NCBI GenBank assembly: GCA_964387885.1
Contig: CAYLYZ010000012.1
Span: 10,923-74,922 of the forward strand
Source: JABGPL01 sp964387885
Lineage (GTDB): Bacteria; Electryoneota; AABM5-125-24; Hatepunaeales; Hatepunaeaceae
Reading direction: 5' to 3'
Length of the DNA: 64,000 nt
In this document: one piece after another, positions 9,537 through 18,610 of the stretch
Position numbering within the stretch: position 1 is the stretch's first letter
Layout of the letters: the number at the start of each line of letters is the position of its first letter
The notes under the pieces: generated by a model
What the model was told of the DNA's origin: nothing
The model's input: the letters and a program-made list of their open reading frames with translations, nothing else
Databases searched by the model: none
Translations under genes and position numbers: made by a program

Positions 9537-12230
9537 GTGTGTAAATTTACTTCAGCCATTGCATTCTACCTGTTGTACTGTTGTATTTGTACTCCCATCA
9601 GTGCGGAATCGCGAGAAATTCGAATACCGGTTAAGAAAGTAGATACCTTCCCCATCCTTCAACCACCGGATTTGGATACATCCCTGAAAAGTAATCCTAA
9701 CGGACTTGTCAGAGTTAAGCCCGTTACTCCTCAGTTCACACTTGTACTCTCCGGAGGGGGATTAAAAGGTCTGGCGCATATCGGAGTTTTGCAGTCTCTA
9801 ACCGAAGCTGGCTTAGTACCCTATGGAATAGCTGCTGTATCATCCGGATCTTTGATTGGTGGACTATATGCAGGTGGTTTTACAACTGATGAAATTCTTC
9901 ATCGACTGCGACTGTTAGAACCTGCCAGCCTGATGCTTGACAAACCGGAGCGTCGAAGTATGTTACTCGCACGTAAACAGGACCTGTCGAGGCACATTAT
10001 TGAGCTCAGGTTATCAGATGATTTAACTCCAATCCTGCCTGGTGCAATATCCCCCGGACAAAGACTTTATCAACGACTTTTAGAACTGACATCTGATCTC
10101 CCATACAGGTTTGTCAGCGATTGGAGTGAATTGCCGACGAAAATACTCATTCAGGCTACTGATCTTTGTACTGGAACCGGAGTTGTATTTAAAAATGGCG
10201 ACATGACGCCGGCTATCCGTAGTTCGATGACAGTTCCTCTTCTTTTCGATCCGTTTGTCATAGATACTCTGAAACTGATTGATGGTGGAATTACATCAAA
10301 TATTCCGGTTGATCTTGCACGCGAAATGTTAGATGGAGTAGTTGTAGCGGTAGATGTATCAGCAGAATTAAATAGATTCAAAACTCCACCTCAACCCTGG
10401 CAAATTGTTGATCAGGTCACAACGATACTTGAGCGGGAGACAAACCGGAAATCACGTGCTGAAGCAGATATCTTAGTTATCCCCAATATAATAAACTCTC
10501 CCGAAGCCTCAGAGGATTATTTCCAGGTGATTCAAGCGGGACGAGACGCAATGGATGACTTATTGCAAGATCTAAGAGAACTTCTCGAGTCTCAGGAGGA
10601 TGAAAAGGATCAAACATCATTCTACATTAAGCATGTTTTAGTTCAGGATGTACCGGGTTATGAATATACTGTTCCTGAGTCGTGGACTAATGTAGATGTG
10701 GAAATTTTAGAGATAAAGCGTTTTCTGGTTGAGTTGCTGAACTCTGGTGAAGTAGAGCACTGCTGGGCAGAGTATATTGAAGAAAGTCAATCGCTTCTGT
10801 TGAAGATTGAACAAACTCCGATTCTCAATGAGGTGGTTTTTAAAGGCAATTTATCAATTGTAGACTCGCTGTTACATTTAAGTTTTTCAGATCAGATCGG
10901 GAACAGACTTAATTATGATCAAATAAAAGTTGGTGTTGATAATATTCTTCGAATCTATCGGTCGTCCGGATATGCCGTTGCTGGAATCAAGAGCGCGAAT
11001 CTGAATAGAAATTCCGGAATTTTAACTTTAGCAATTGATGAGGGTAATCTCTGTTGTGTTGAGTTCAAGGGTTTGAAAAAGGTTCCACTTGGAGCGATTA
11101 CACGTGAAGTTCCGTTAAAGGAATCCGAACCGGTTAACAGTTACGCTATCCAGAAAGCGACATCCGCACTCTATAATACCGGGCTATTCAGGAACATAAA
11201 TCCTGAATTGGTCTATGATCCGGAGGGTAGCGGGAAATGGCATGTTGTTTTTCACGTTCAGGAACATATTTCACCACCGATACGGCTCGGGCTGGCTTAT
11301 CAATCCCAACATCGAACAAGGGGTTTCGGAGAATTAACCTGGCCAGGACCGTTTAACTACGCGGGGCGCCTCATATTCTACACATCGGTAGGTGAGATCG
11401 ACACGGAGCATCGAATTGCATATAAAATGGAAATGGGAAATGAACTCTCGGTGCTGCATAATTTTATTTTTGGATATTCAAGACAATACCGATATCCCTA
11501 TGATCAGGATCATGAACGGCTTCGCGGTGAAAGATTTGAGGAATCCCGGTGGGGTGGACTGATTGAGGTCGGAGCACAGGCTGAAAGCTGGGGATTGCTG
11601 GCGTTTACTGCACGGATGGAGAGTCATGATAATTATTACGAGACAGAGACAGAACATTATCAGCTTTCGGCAATCGGCCTAAAACTCGGGCTCGATAACC
11701 TTGATCGTTTTCCATATCCGAACGAGGGAATACAGTTAAAATCGAAATTTGAGACTTCAGGCAAATTTATTGGTTCGGATGTAGATTTCTATAAGTTCAC
11801 AAGCTCAATTGAGACGTATTATCAACTTATCCCCAGATACACTGTTGGAATGAGATTTATCGGGCGGACGGCGGACAGGACAACACCCCGCGATGAGCGG
11901 TTCAGGTTAGGCGGTATACATGAGTTCCCGGGTCTAAATCTGGATGAGAAAGAGGGCATTATTCAGATGACTGGGGGTATCGATCTTCGCTTTGATCTCC
12001 TCAGCCGCGCATTATCTGACACCTATATCGGAATCAGGTCTGATATTGGCGGTAGTTGGAGCGATCCAGCCGCCCAGATTGTTAAAGATGATTGGATGCG
12101 CTCAGTAGCAGTATATATTGCTTTAGACACAGTATTAGGTCCGATTCACCTGCAGTGGGGGCACCTGTTCCCGAGCGCGACGGTAAGAAAGCAGGACATT
12201 ATTTTTATTCAAGCGGGAAGTACTTTTTAG
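9537..12230 (+). CDS. Patatin-like phospholipase fused to POTRA and outer-membrane barrel (RssA/BamA type)
   Basis: The 897-residue product begins with a signal-like segment. A patatin domain follows at about residues 65-350, with oxyanion motif GGGLKG (73-78), the nucleophile elbow around Ser102, and Asp249 of the DGG dyad motif. POTRA-like repeats occupy about 385-570. The remainder is a 16-strand-type Omp85/surface-antigen barrel ending in an aromatic residue (IFIQAGSTF), as expected for outer-membrane insertion. This layout matches type Vd autotransporters such as PlpD and FplA, where lipase activity is displayed or released. The elbow reads A-V-S-S-G instead of GxSxG, so activity needs testing. 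The start is GTG 9537 with no clear Shine-Dalgarno, 10 bp after the carboxypeptidase stop, and may be translationally coupled. Confidence 0.88.
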   Translation: MCKFTSAIAFYLLYCCICTPISAESREIRIPVKKVDTFPILQPPDLDTSLKSNPNGLVRVKPVTPQFTLVLSGGGLKGLAHIGVLQSLTEAGLVPYGIAAVSSGSLIGGLYAGGFTTDEILHRLRLLEPASLMLDKPERRSMLLARKQDLSRHIIELRLSDDLTPILPGAISPGQRLYQRLLELTSDLPYRFVSDWSELPTKILIQATDLCTGTGVVFKNGDMTPAIRSSMTVPLLFDPFVIDTLKLIDGGITSNIPVDLAREMLDGVVVAVDVSAELNRFKTPPQPWQIVDQVTTILERETNRKSRAEADILVIPNIINSPEASEDYFQVIQAGRDAMDDLLQDLRELLESQEDEKDQTSFYIKHVLVQDVPGYEYTVPESWTNVDVEILEIKRFLVELLNSGEVEHCWAEYIEESQSLLLKIEQTPILNEVVFKGNLSIVDSLLHLSFSDQIGNRLNYDQIKVGVDNILRIYRSSGYAVAGIKSANLNRNSGILTLAIDEGNLCCVEFKGLKKVPLGAITREVPLKESEPVNSYAIQKATSALYNTGLFRNINPELVYDPEGSGKWHVVFHVQEHISPPIRLGLAYQSQHRTRGFGELTWPGPFNYAGRLIFYTSVGEIDTEHRIAYKMEMGNELSVLHNFIFGYSRQYRYPYDQDHERLRGERFEESRWGGLIEVGAQAESWGLLAFTARMESHDNYYETETEHYQLSAIGLKLGLDNLDRFPYPNEGIQLKSKFETSGKFIGSDVDFYKFTSSIETYYQLIPRYTVGMRFIGRTADRTTPRDERFRLGGIHEFPGLNLDEKEGIIQMTGGIDLRFDLLSRALSDTYIGIRSDIGGSWSDPAAQIVKDDWMRSVAVYIALDTVLGPIHLQWGHLFPSATVRKQDIIFIQAGSTF

Positions 12231-12244
12231 GAGTAGTAGAGCAA

Positions 12245-12517
12245 ATGTACAAATGTCCCCACTGCGAAGAGGAATCGATATCTCTGTGGTCAAAAATTGG
12301 AACCGGACCTCTTTCTTCAGTTACATGTCTCAAGTGTGGCAAGAGGTCATCCACCACAGGTTCCGCGCAATTATTTGCCCTTATCCCGGTCATCATCGCC
12401 GTTTTCCTCCCGAATTTTATTCCGGCTCTTGTTCCGTTTAAGGTTCAATTAATAGCTATTGTGGTTGTGGTTTCGATGTTGATTTATGGGATGGCGGCGC
12501 CGCTTGTAAAAAGGTAG
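12245..12517 (+). CDS. Small zinc-ribbon membrane protein
   Basis: The 90-residue product starts at ATG 12245 in the order AGGAG (12229-12233), spacer, ATG, overlapping nothing. The N-terminus carries CPHC (residues 4-7) and CLKC (28-31), a four-cysteine zinc ribbon. Two hydrophobic helices follow (about 43-63 and 66-86), ending PLVKR. The frame is open further upstream, but that part overlaps the barrel gene and lacks coding character. No specific function is recognised. Proteins of this shape are common small membrane proteins of unknown role. Confidence 0.75.
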   Translation: MYKCPHCEEESISLWSKIGTGPLSSVTCLKCGKRSSTTGSAQLFALIPVIIAVFLPNFIPALVPFKVQLIAIVVVVSMLIYGMAAPLVKR

Positions 12518-12541
12518 AATTTGTAGATGTTCACAGCCAGA

Positions 12542-12928
12542 TTCAGCCTTTGGCTGAACGCGGATAGATATATCCGCGCTCCCCAATCTGGAATCCGTAT
12601 TCCCAATCTGGGGAGGACGAGTATATTTACTCGTCTAAAAGACATACGACGGATTACATTGTCTGACTGACAGTTTGGTTCGGACACATAGGTAACACAT
12701 CTTGATTGCCCTTCGGGCAAAGACGGACAGGAATGTCCGTCCTCCCCGGTTTTGTCAGGAATTCCATACTCCCCGATTAAGATACCGTTGCCTCGATCCA
12801 AGAGGTCGGGGAACACACAGAAATAAACCTTGCAATAAAATGTAGAATTGCTTATTTAATGAGTAGTTATGCAGGTCGGCTTCTTAAGCCGACGTAAATT
12901 CTTTTTGTTGGGATAAGATCCCGACCTA
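12542..12928. repeat. REP cluster (seven palindromes, several families)
   Basis: This 450-bp intergenic region holds tight hairpins and no gene. They are TTCAGCC-TTT-GGCTGAA (12542-12558), CGCGGATA-GATA-TATCCGCG (12559-12578, followed by CTCCCC), GGAG + GACGAGTA..TACTCGTC (12612-12635), and TTGCCC-TTC-GGGCAA (12706-12720). The rest are GACGGACA-GGAA-TGTCCGTC followed by CTCC (12722-12745), GTCGGCTT..AAGCCGAC (12875-12893), and TTGGGAT-AAG-ATCCCGAC followed by CTAC (12908-12928). The GGAG/CTCC and CTAC tags match the REP signature. Confidence 0.75.
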
Positions 12929-12967
12929 CACAACCGAGATCTATACCAATCACTAACGGAGAATCCC

Positions 12968-15900
12968 ATGCAAAGAACCTCACTATATAACCTAATCTGC
13001 ATCTTAGCGATAATCCTTACCTCCTTCCCAATTTGTGCTTCAGGAGAGATTTCCATAAATCCGGCAGGAATAGCCGTTCAAGCGGCTAATGAAGAGGTTA
13101 CGGAAACTGTTTTCTCCGTTCACAACAACTCTGAAACCGATTATAATTACAACGTTTCCTTTAACATCGTTAATTTCCAACCTGTTGAGGATGAAGAAGA
13201 ACGTCGAGGTCCGGTTCGAGATGATCCCGGTGAGATAATCAGGGAATATGATGTGCCCTACCGCAACACTGTTGGTATGGCATGGGATGATGAGAATGGC
13301 TGGATGTGGGGACTCGCCTGGTCAGATACGCGACTATATGCACTTGATCCTGAAAACGGAGACATTTTATTTAACGGAGCATGTCCCAGATCGACACTGA
13401 GTATGTTTTACAATGATGGTTTGCTCTATATCGGTGGTTACAATAATAATCCCAGCGTTATTTACCGCTATGACACTCAGGGCAGACAAGTTAATAATTT
13501 CAGGGTTCCGCGAAACTTAACCTGGTCTCACATTGGGGGAGATGACCGGTATATTTATGTCGTGCAGTATCCTAACGCAGGTGGGCAGGGTGAGGTCTAT
13601 GTTTTAGACAGTGAAAATAATTATCAGGAGATCGCTGCTATTGACTGCAGTGAGTGGATTGAGGATCAGACCTATGGAGTTGAGGCTATACATTCACATC
13701 GTGAAAACTGGCTCTGGCTGAGTGACAGGGAATCTTTGTATCAGTTCAGAGTCGATGAAGAGTGGAATGCGGAACTTGTAAGACAGTTTGAGACTGTTGA
13801 AAGTGGTCATACCGGACTCGCACACGACGGAGAAAATTTATGGCGAGGAACATACGACGGTGAAACACGGATCTGGTATGTAATTGATGATGGTGTTCCG
13901 GAGAGATTAAACGTCGGGATTGAACCTGATGCCGGTGTCGTCGAAGCAAATGGTGTCCGGGATATTGCGGTAACTATCGCACCGGAGAATAGCGAATCCG
14001 GAGTTTATAATGGATCTGTTTCGATTGAATTATGGGAGGATGTGGAGAATCCGGAAATTACAGAAATCGATTTTTCGATGGTCGTCTCGCTTGAAACTCC
14101 GGTCGCAAATATCGTAGGGACAATAACGGATGCTGCAACAGGAGAGGTCTTAGAAGGAGCAAGAATTGGTCTTGGTGAGTATGCTTATTACCGGTTATCG
14201 GATGATGAGGGTGTTTATGCAATGAATGATCTGCCTCGGGGAGTTTATAACCTGACATTGCTCGCACCGGATTACCTGACCTATACCGAAGAGGTTGATA
14301 TCTCAGATGTCGAAGAGGTCGAAATTGACCATGCATTTCTTCACTCCAGATGTACACCTGATCCGGATGAGATTTTTACCGAACTTGCCCTGGATTCTGA
14401 AACGGAGCTTTCATTAGATATTACAAATGGGGGTAACGGACCACTCACATATTCAGTAAGTAAACACCTTCTCGGTGAGGCCGATGCTGCGCCCTGGACA
14501 TTAAGGCAATCATTTCAAGTGGGAGAATTATTAGAAGACAGCAATATTTATGCAACCGCATTTATTAATGATCGGTATTATATCGCAGGTGGTAACGATA
14601 ATGATCCGGTGATCTATATACTCAACCGAGATGGAGAATTGACCGGAACATTCGCTCAGCCAGGTGAATCCAGGCGGGGGATTAAGGACATGACTTATGA
14701 TGGTGAATTGATCTGGGCGCCAGTTGAGAATACAGTTTATGGGATCAGTCCAGATGGAGAAGTTCAGGCTTCCTTTGACGCTCCAAATAATCCAACAACT
14801 GTTATAGCCTGGGATGCCGACCGGGAATGCCTGTGGCTGGGAAGTACAACGCGAAATCCTGTCGGGTATGACCGAGAGGGGAACCGTCTCGAAAACCTCG
14901 AGGTTGATCGATCAGACCTCAGAATATACGGGATGTCTTACTGGCAGGAGGATCCGGATAACTCACCGCTATACCTCTATAATCGAGAACGGGAGACAAA
15001 CCGGCAAATCGTTTATAAGGTTAACATCGAGGAGGATGACACAACGTTCGTCGCCTATCTTGATCCTGAGGGAGGAGGGAGTACTCAGGGGTGTTACATA
15101 ACCAATCAGGTCGATAATTTGAGCTGGGTGATGCTGACAATTGCCAGCGTATCACCGAACGACGGCGGCGACAGGCTTAATATATGGCAGGTTGCGAACA
15201 ATACGAGCTGGTTCAACATCGAACCTGCCCAGGGGATAATCGAAGCTGAAAACACTCAGGAATTCCGCGTTACCCTCAACTCTACAGGATTGATCCCGGA
15301 CGAATACTCCGGAGAATTCGCTTTTAACCATGATGGAATAGGTGGATTAACAAGCATCCCGGTGACTCTCACTGTTGGTGATGGACCTCGTCAGGCAGAT
15401 CAGCGGATTCCGCTGAGAAGAGGCTGGAATATGATATCGGCTCACCTTGAACCGGACGATCCCGATGTGCGAGTAATTGTTCGCACACTCGTCGAGAACG
15501 AATCATTCATAATGATGAAAAACGGTTCCGGGCAGTTCTACAGCCTCCAGTTCAACTTTAATAACATCCCGGGGTGGAATGTCGAAGAGGGTTACTGGAT
15601 GAAAATGGCTGAGGCGGATGAACTTGTTATGAGTGGTATGACAGTCGAATGGAATCAACCGATACCACTCTCGCAGGGCTGGCAGATGATCAGCTACTAT
15701 CCGACACAACCGGTGGATGCAGTAATTGCACTGTCAGGCTTAGGTGACCTTCTATTAATCGCAAAAGATCAACAGGGCAGGTTTTACGCTCCCCCATTTG
15801 GCTTCAGCAATATGGGAGATATGGAACCGGGTCGGGGATATCAGGTGAAACTCTCCGAGGATGCGGAATTGGTCTATCGATTGCAGGAAGAGGAAGAACT

Positions 15901-16531
15901 GGCGGATTTTTCCGATAATTCAAATCCTGTTCATTTTCCAACTCCGCCTGTGACGAGTCAGAATATGAGCTTGCTGGTGTTTGCAGATCAGCAATCAGGT
16001 GAGATAGGTATTTTCAGTGGGGATCAATTGTTCGGCTCAGGAATGATTCGGGATGGGAAATGTGGAATCGCTGTTTGGGGAGATGATCCATCAACCGAGA
16101 TTCCGGATGGTTTAATGGATGGTGAGTCATTCCGTTTTGTTATGTGGAATGAGGATAGAAAAGAAACGGTTGAAATCCAGAATCCTGAAATTATTCAGGG
16201 TGATGGAATGGAATATCACACGGACGAATTTCTGGTTGCAAAAATCAATGATCCCTCCGATGTCCCAACCGAATTTTACCTGTCAAACGCCTACCCCAAC
16301 CCGTTCAATAGTACAACCCTTCTCCATTTTGGAGTACCAGAGCAAGCCAGGGTAAATATAAGCGTGTATGATGTAAATGGCAGGATAATCCAGACACTGA
16401 AAAATGAAGAAATGAAAGCAGGGCGTCATACGGTTGTTTGGGAGGCTCAGGGGATAAGTGCGGGGGTTTATTTTGTTCGGATGGATTTTGGGCGGGGTGT
16501 GTTTGTTGGGAAGGTGGTTTTGGTTAGGTGA
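12968..16531 (+). CDS. Large secreted protein with propeller-like, CarboxypepD_reg-like and paired GWxM modules, T9SS domain
   Basis: The 1187-residue product starts with a signal peptide (about residues 1-27, ending ICASG). Two propeller-like halves (about 95-320 and 510-740) contain repeats such as AWDDENGWMWGL and HDGENLWRG. Ig-like spacers and a carboxypeptidase-regulatory-like beta sandwich (about 378-440, VGTITDAATGEVLEGARI) separate them. Two tandem GWxM modules occupy about 814-972, and the sorting domain starts at NAYPNPFNSTT (about 1105). It has no recognisable catalytic motif. It is full-length homologous to the protein at 50945, and both carry an early PxRDDPGEI-type element. It is likely a cell-surface or extracellular structural or binding protein. 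It starts at ATG after CTAACGGAGAATCCC, which supplies GGAG. Confidence 0.8.
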   Translation: MQRTSLYNLICILAIILTSFPICASGEISINPAGIAVQAANEEVTETVFSVHNNSETDYNYNVSFNIVNFQPVEDEEERRGPVRDDPGEIIREYDVPYRNTVGMAWDDENGWMWGLAWSDTRLYALDPENGDILFNGACPRSTLSMFYNDGLLYIGGYNNNPSVIYRYDTQGRQVNNFRVPRNLTWSHIGGDDRYIYVVQYPNAGGQGEVYVLDSENNYQEIAAIDCSEWIEDQTYGVEAIHSHRENWLWLSDRESLYQFRVDEEWNAELVRQFETVESGHTGLAHDGENLWRGTYDGETRIWYVIDDGVPERLNVGIEPDAGVVEANGVRDIAVTIAPENSESGVYNGSVSIELWEDVENPEITEIDFSMVVSLETPVANIVGTITDAATGEVLEGARIGLGEYAYYRLSDDEGVYAMNDLPRGVYNLTLLAPDYLTYTEEVDISDVEEVEIDHAFLHSRCTPDPDEIFTELALDSETELSLDITNGGNGPLTYSVSKHLLGEADAAPWTLRQSFQVGELLEDSNIYATAFINDRYYIAGGNDNDPVIYILNRDGELTGTFAQPGESRRGIKDMTYDGELIWAPVENTVYGISPDGEVQASFDAPNNPTTVIAWDADRECLWLGSTTRNPVGYDREGNRLENLEVDRSDLRIYGMSYWQEDPDNSPLYLYNRERETNRQIVYKVNIEEDDTTFVAYLDPEGGGSTQGCYITNQVDNLSWVMLTIASVSPNDGGDRLNIWQVANNTSWFNIEPAQGIIEAENTQEFRVTLNSTGLIPDEYSGEFAFNHDGIGGLTSIPVTLTVGDGPRQADQRIPLRRGWNMISAHLEPDDPDVRVIVRTLVENESFIMMKNGSGQFYSLQFNFNNIPGWNVEEGYWMKMAEADELVMSGMTVEWNQPIPLSQGWQMISYYPTQPVDAVIALSGLGDLLLIAKDQQGRFYAPPFGFSNMGDMEPGRGYQVKLSEDAELVYRLQEEEELADFSDNSNPVHFPTPPVTSQNMSLLVFADQQSGEIGIFSGDQLFGSGMIRDGKCGIAVWGDDPSTEIPDGLMDGESFRFVMWNEDRKETVEIQNPEIIQGDGMEYHTDEFLVAKINDPSDVPTEFYLSNAYPNPFNSTTLLHFGVPEQARVNISVYDVNGRIIQTLKNEEMKAGRHTVVWEAQGISAGVYFVRMDFGRGVFVGKVVLVR

Positions 16532-16545
16532 TCAGTATCATATCT

Positions 16546-16704
16546 GGAGTGCTCAAGCCATGCTTGAGCTTTCCAAATGTGTGTTCGACTCGTCGCTCAA
16601 TTTCAATTTGACTGGACTGGTACGCTCAAGCCATGCTTGAGCACTCCATAAAATAGCTATTCACGAATCGCCCCAAATCGTAGCCTCGACCCTTGTGGTC
16701 GAGG
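16546..16704. repeat. GGAG-type BIME plus single REP
   Basis: GGAG (16546-16549) then GCTCAAGC-CAT-GCTTGAGC (16551-16569), a 54-nt spacer, and the same hairpin again (16624-16642) followed by CTCC (16644-16647). This forms a symmetrical GGAG...CTCC unit. A separate GTAG + CCTCGACC-CTTGT-GGTCGAGG hairpin lies at 16680-16704. It sits immediately after the T9SS gene stop and could act as a transcript end or stabiliser. No gene is present. Confidence 0.8.
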
Positions 16705-16772
16705 GAAAATACTTGCAAACAAATGTTTAATTGCTTATTTAATGAGATAACAATCTTCAAACAGAGGTTACA

Positions 16773-17198
16773 GTGAGTACCCCTGACATACGCTGGATAC
16801 AACGCTTTAATAACTTCAAAAAGGCGTTTTCACAACTAAAGAAAGCCGTTGAGTTGGCTCAGACTCGTGACCTGACTGAACTTGAGCAACAAGGATTAAT
16901 AAAATCCTTTGAGTACACCCACGAACTCGCCTGGAAAACGCTGAAAGACTTTCTCGAAAATCGTGCTGTTAAGGATTTGTTCGGTTCAAAAGACACAACC
17001 CGTGAGGCTTTCAAGACCGGGCTGATTAAGGACGGAGAATCATGGATGGAGATGATCAAGAGCCGTAACCTGACCTCGCATACCTATGACGAATCCACCG
17101 CGGCTGAAATAGCGAGTGATATCCTTAATTCCTATTTCAACAATTTTCTGTCTCTTCAAAAAGAACTTGATAAACGCACTATCGAGGAAACTTCATGA
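16773..17198 (+). CDS. HEPN-type nucleotidyltransferase substrate-binding protein (HI0074/HepT-like)
   Basis: The 141-residue all-helical product matches the NTase substrate-binding family (HI0074-like). It starts at GTG 16773, preceded by AGAGG. Residues 98-105 read RNLTSHTY, which fits the HEPN RNase motif R-x4-H-x-Y (Arg98, His103, Tyr105). The stop overlaps the start of the MNT nucleotidyltransferase by ATGA (17195-17198). In the HepT/MntA type VII systems the HEPN protein is an RNase toxin and the MNT protein inactivates it by AMPylation. HI0074-family members may instead act only as partners, so toxin activity here is an inference from the intact motif. Confidence 0.85.
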   Translation: MSTPDIRWIQRFNNFKKAFSQLKKAVELAQTRDLTELEQQGLIKSFEYTHELAWKTLKDFLENRAVKDLFGSKDTTREAFKTGLIKDGESWMEMIKSRNLTSHTYDESTAAEIASDILNSYFNNFLSLQKELDKRTIEETS

Positions 17199-17551
17199 GG
17201 TTTGGTCTCAAGGAAAAAACTATACAACAAATATGCAGCGTTTTCGCCAATTTTCCTGAAGTAGAGAAAGCCGTCCTATACGGTTCCCGTGCTAAAGGGA
17301 ATTACAAAAACGGCTCAGATATTGACCTGACTCTTTACGGAGGTGAGGATTTGACGCTTAAGGTGTTGTATAGGATCATGAATCAGCTTGATGATTTGCT
17401 GTTGCCGTATACTATTGATTTATCTATATTTGGGAGTATTAGCGATGGTGATGTTGTTGGGCATATTCAAAGGGTGGGGGTTTTGTTTTATAAGAGGGAG
17501 AACATTGAAACGAGATTGGGACGTAATCAAGAAAATCCTGGAAATTGCTGA
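17195..17551 (+). CDS. Minimal nucleotidyltransferase (MNT, MntA-like)
   Basis: The 118-residue polymerase-beta-superfamily minimal nucleotidyltransferase has the diagnostic GSx10DxD motif: Gly30-Ser31, then Asp42-Ile-Asp44 (LYGSRAKGNYKNGSDIDLTL). It overlaps the HEPN gene by 4 nt, the usual organisation of HEPN/MNT toxin-antitoxin pairs, where MNT transfers AMP to the HEPN tyrosine. Its C-terminal 47 nt overlap the next gene (DUF2513), which starts at TTG 17505. The three genes therefore form one tight unit. Confidence 0.88.
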   Translation: MRFGLKEKTIQQICSVFANFPEVEKAVLYGSRAKGNYKNGSDIDLTLYGGEDLTLKVLYRIMNQLDDLLLPYTIDLSIFGSISDGDVVGHIQRVGVLFYKRENIETRLGRNQENPGNC

Positions 17552-17879
17552 AGAGAGGCCATATGCAGCATGCAATCTAAAGACTTTCGAATCTAAACTC
17601 AAGGAAAAACTAGATTCAACAATTTTGGAGGGGCATCTTCGAATGATGATGAGTGGTGGGCTATTTGAATCCATCAACCCTAATCCAACGAGAGATTTGT
17701 TGAAGTGGTCGTTTTGCCTTACTTGGAAAGGCTATGACTTCTTGGATTCAATCCGAAATGAGTCTATATGGTCTAAGGTAAAAACGACATTGAATGAAAA
17801 AGCTTTGACTGTACCATTTGATGTGCTAAGTGCAATGCTTAAGTCACAGATTACTAAGAGTCTTGGGTTGAATGGTTAA
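17505..17879 (+). CDS. DUF2513 family protein
   Basis: The 124-residue product begins MKRDWDVIKKILEIAEE and includes LTWKGYDFLDSIRNESIWSK, matching DUF2513. These are small proteins of unknown function, often found in mobile or accessory regions, with a winged-helix-like look (GHLRMMMSGGLF). The frame is open upstream, but the likely start is TTG 17505. Conserved DUF2513 sequence begins there, and GAGGGAG ends 4 nt before it. The gene begins inside the MNT gene and so is probably translationally coupled to it. Confidence 0.82.
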   Translation: MKRDWDVIKKILEIAEERPYAACNLKTFESKLKEKLDSTILEGHLRMMMSGGLFESINPNPTRDLLKWSFCLTWKGYDFLDSIRNESIWSKVKTTLNEKALTVPFDVLSAMLKSQITKSLGLNG

Positions 17880-18043
17880 GAAAACTTATGCGGATCGATG
17901 GTCTAGCCTTTGTCTTCATTAAAGTACTACCTATGTTTTCTGTCTGTATGAAAAGACAAACATGCCACGCATAGGTCTTTCAGAAAACGATTTAAAATAC
18001 TTCTGGTAGTAAACTTTAATCGCAATATTCAAGGATCACTGAC

Positions 18044-18376
18044 ATGACTTTAACTGCAATACTATTCTTCATCTTTGAGCTGTTTCAAAATATACAGATT
18101 AAGTGTATGCTTGCTGCTCGCAATGCACAGAGTTGGAATCTTGCACCCATTGACCGAAAGATGTGGCTAGATGGTCCATGGGCACTATACACAACTTGTA
18201 TACTCGCGGTTGCGCGATTTGCAGGTATTGCGTTCCTTTTATACTTTGGATATAGAACAAGATGGTTCTATCCAATAATACTATGGTGTGTATCCATGCC
18301 TGTTTCGGTTATTTTCGTATCGATATTTCAAGTGAAATTCAATATAAGGTATCTTGCATTCTTGGGTTACTTGTAA
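18044..18376 (+). CDS. Hypothetical membrane protein, apparent 3' frameshift
   Basis: The 110-residue product has three hydrophobic helices (about residues 3-20, 50-70 and 76-95). The start is ATG 18044 with AAGGATC about 7 nt upstream. It matches no family I recognise. The frame ends at TAA 18374 in ...LAFLGYL. In the adjacent frame the DNA continues as LLVIPIVGIWMWFTV and stops at 18413, which reads like the missing last membrane helix. A 1-nt deletion near 18364 would explain this, either as a true mutation or a sequence error. A REP starts about 60 bp later (18471). Confidence 0.6.
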   Translation: MTLTAILFFIFELFQNIQIKCMLAARNAQSWNLAPIDRKMWLDGPWALYTTCILAVARFAGIAFLLYFGYRTRWFYPIILWCVSMPVSVIFVSIFQVKFNIRYLAFLGYL

Positions 18377-18470
18377 TTCCGATTGTTGGGATTTGGATGT
18401 GGTTTACAGTTTGAATGGATCTAATGCAGATGCATTGTCTGGTTCGGTCTTACATGTATCTCCGAATTTA

Positions 18471-18494
18471 GGGCTGAAGATATTCAGCCCCTAC
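18471..18494 (-). repeat. REP upstream of the RAYT gene
   Basis: GGGCTGAA-GATA-TTCAGCCC is followed directly by CTAC, so read on the minus strand it is GTAG plus hairpin. It is the same family as the units inside and after the transposase gene, in the opposite orientation, giving the gene REPs on both sides. Confidence 0.85.
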
Positions 18495-18610
18495 GGGAAT
18501 ATACCCGAATGGAGAGGTGGATTCGCTTATACCGGAAATTTTATCATGTCAGGGGCAGGAAATGAAAAGCAAGAATTAAATAAATATGAAATACATAAAA
18601 CGAGCTTCCA

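Noticed and set aside
17388..17504. Upstream extension of the DUF2513 frame
   Set aside because: It overlaps the MNT core in another frame; DUF2513 similarity and the Shine-Dalgarno both point to TTG 17505.
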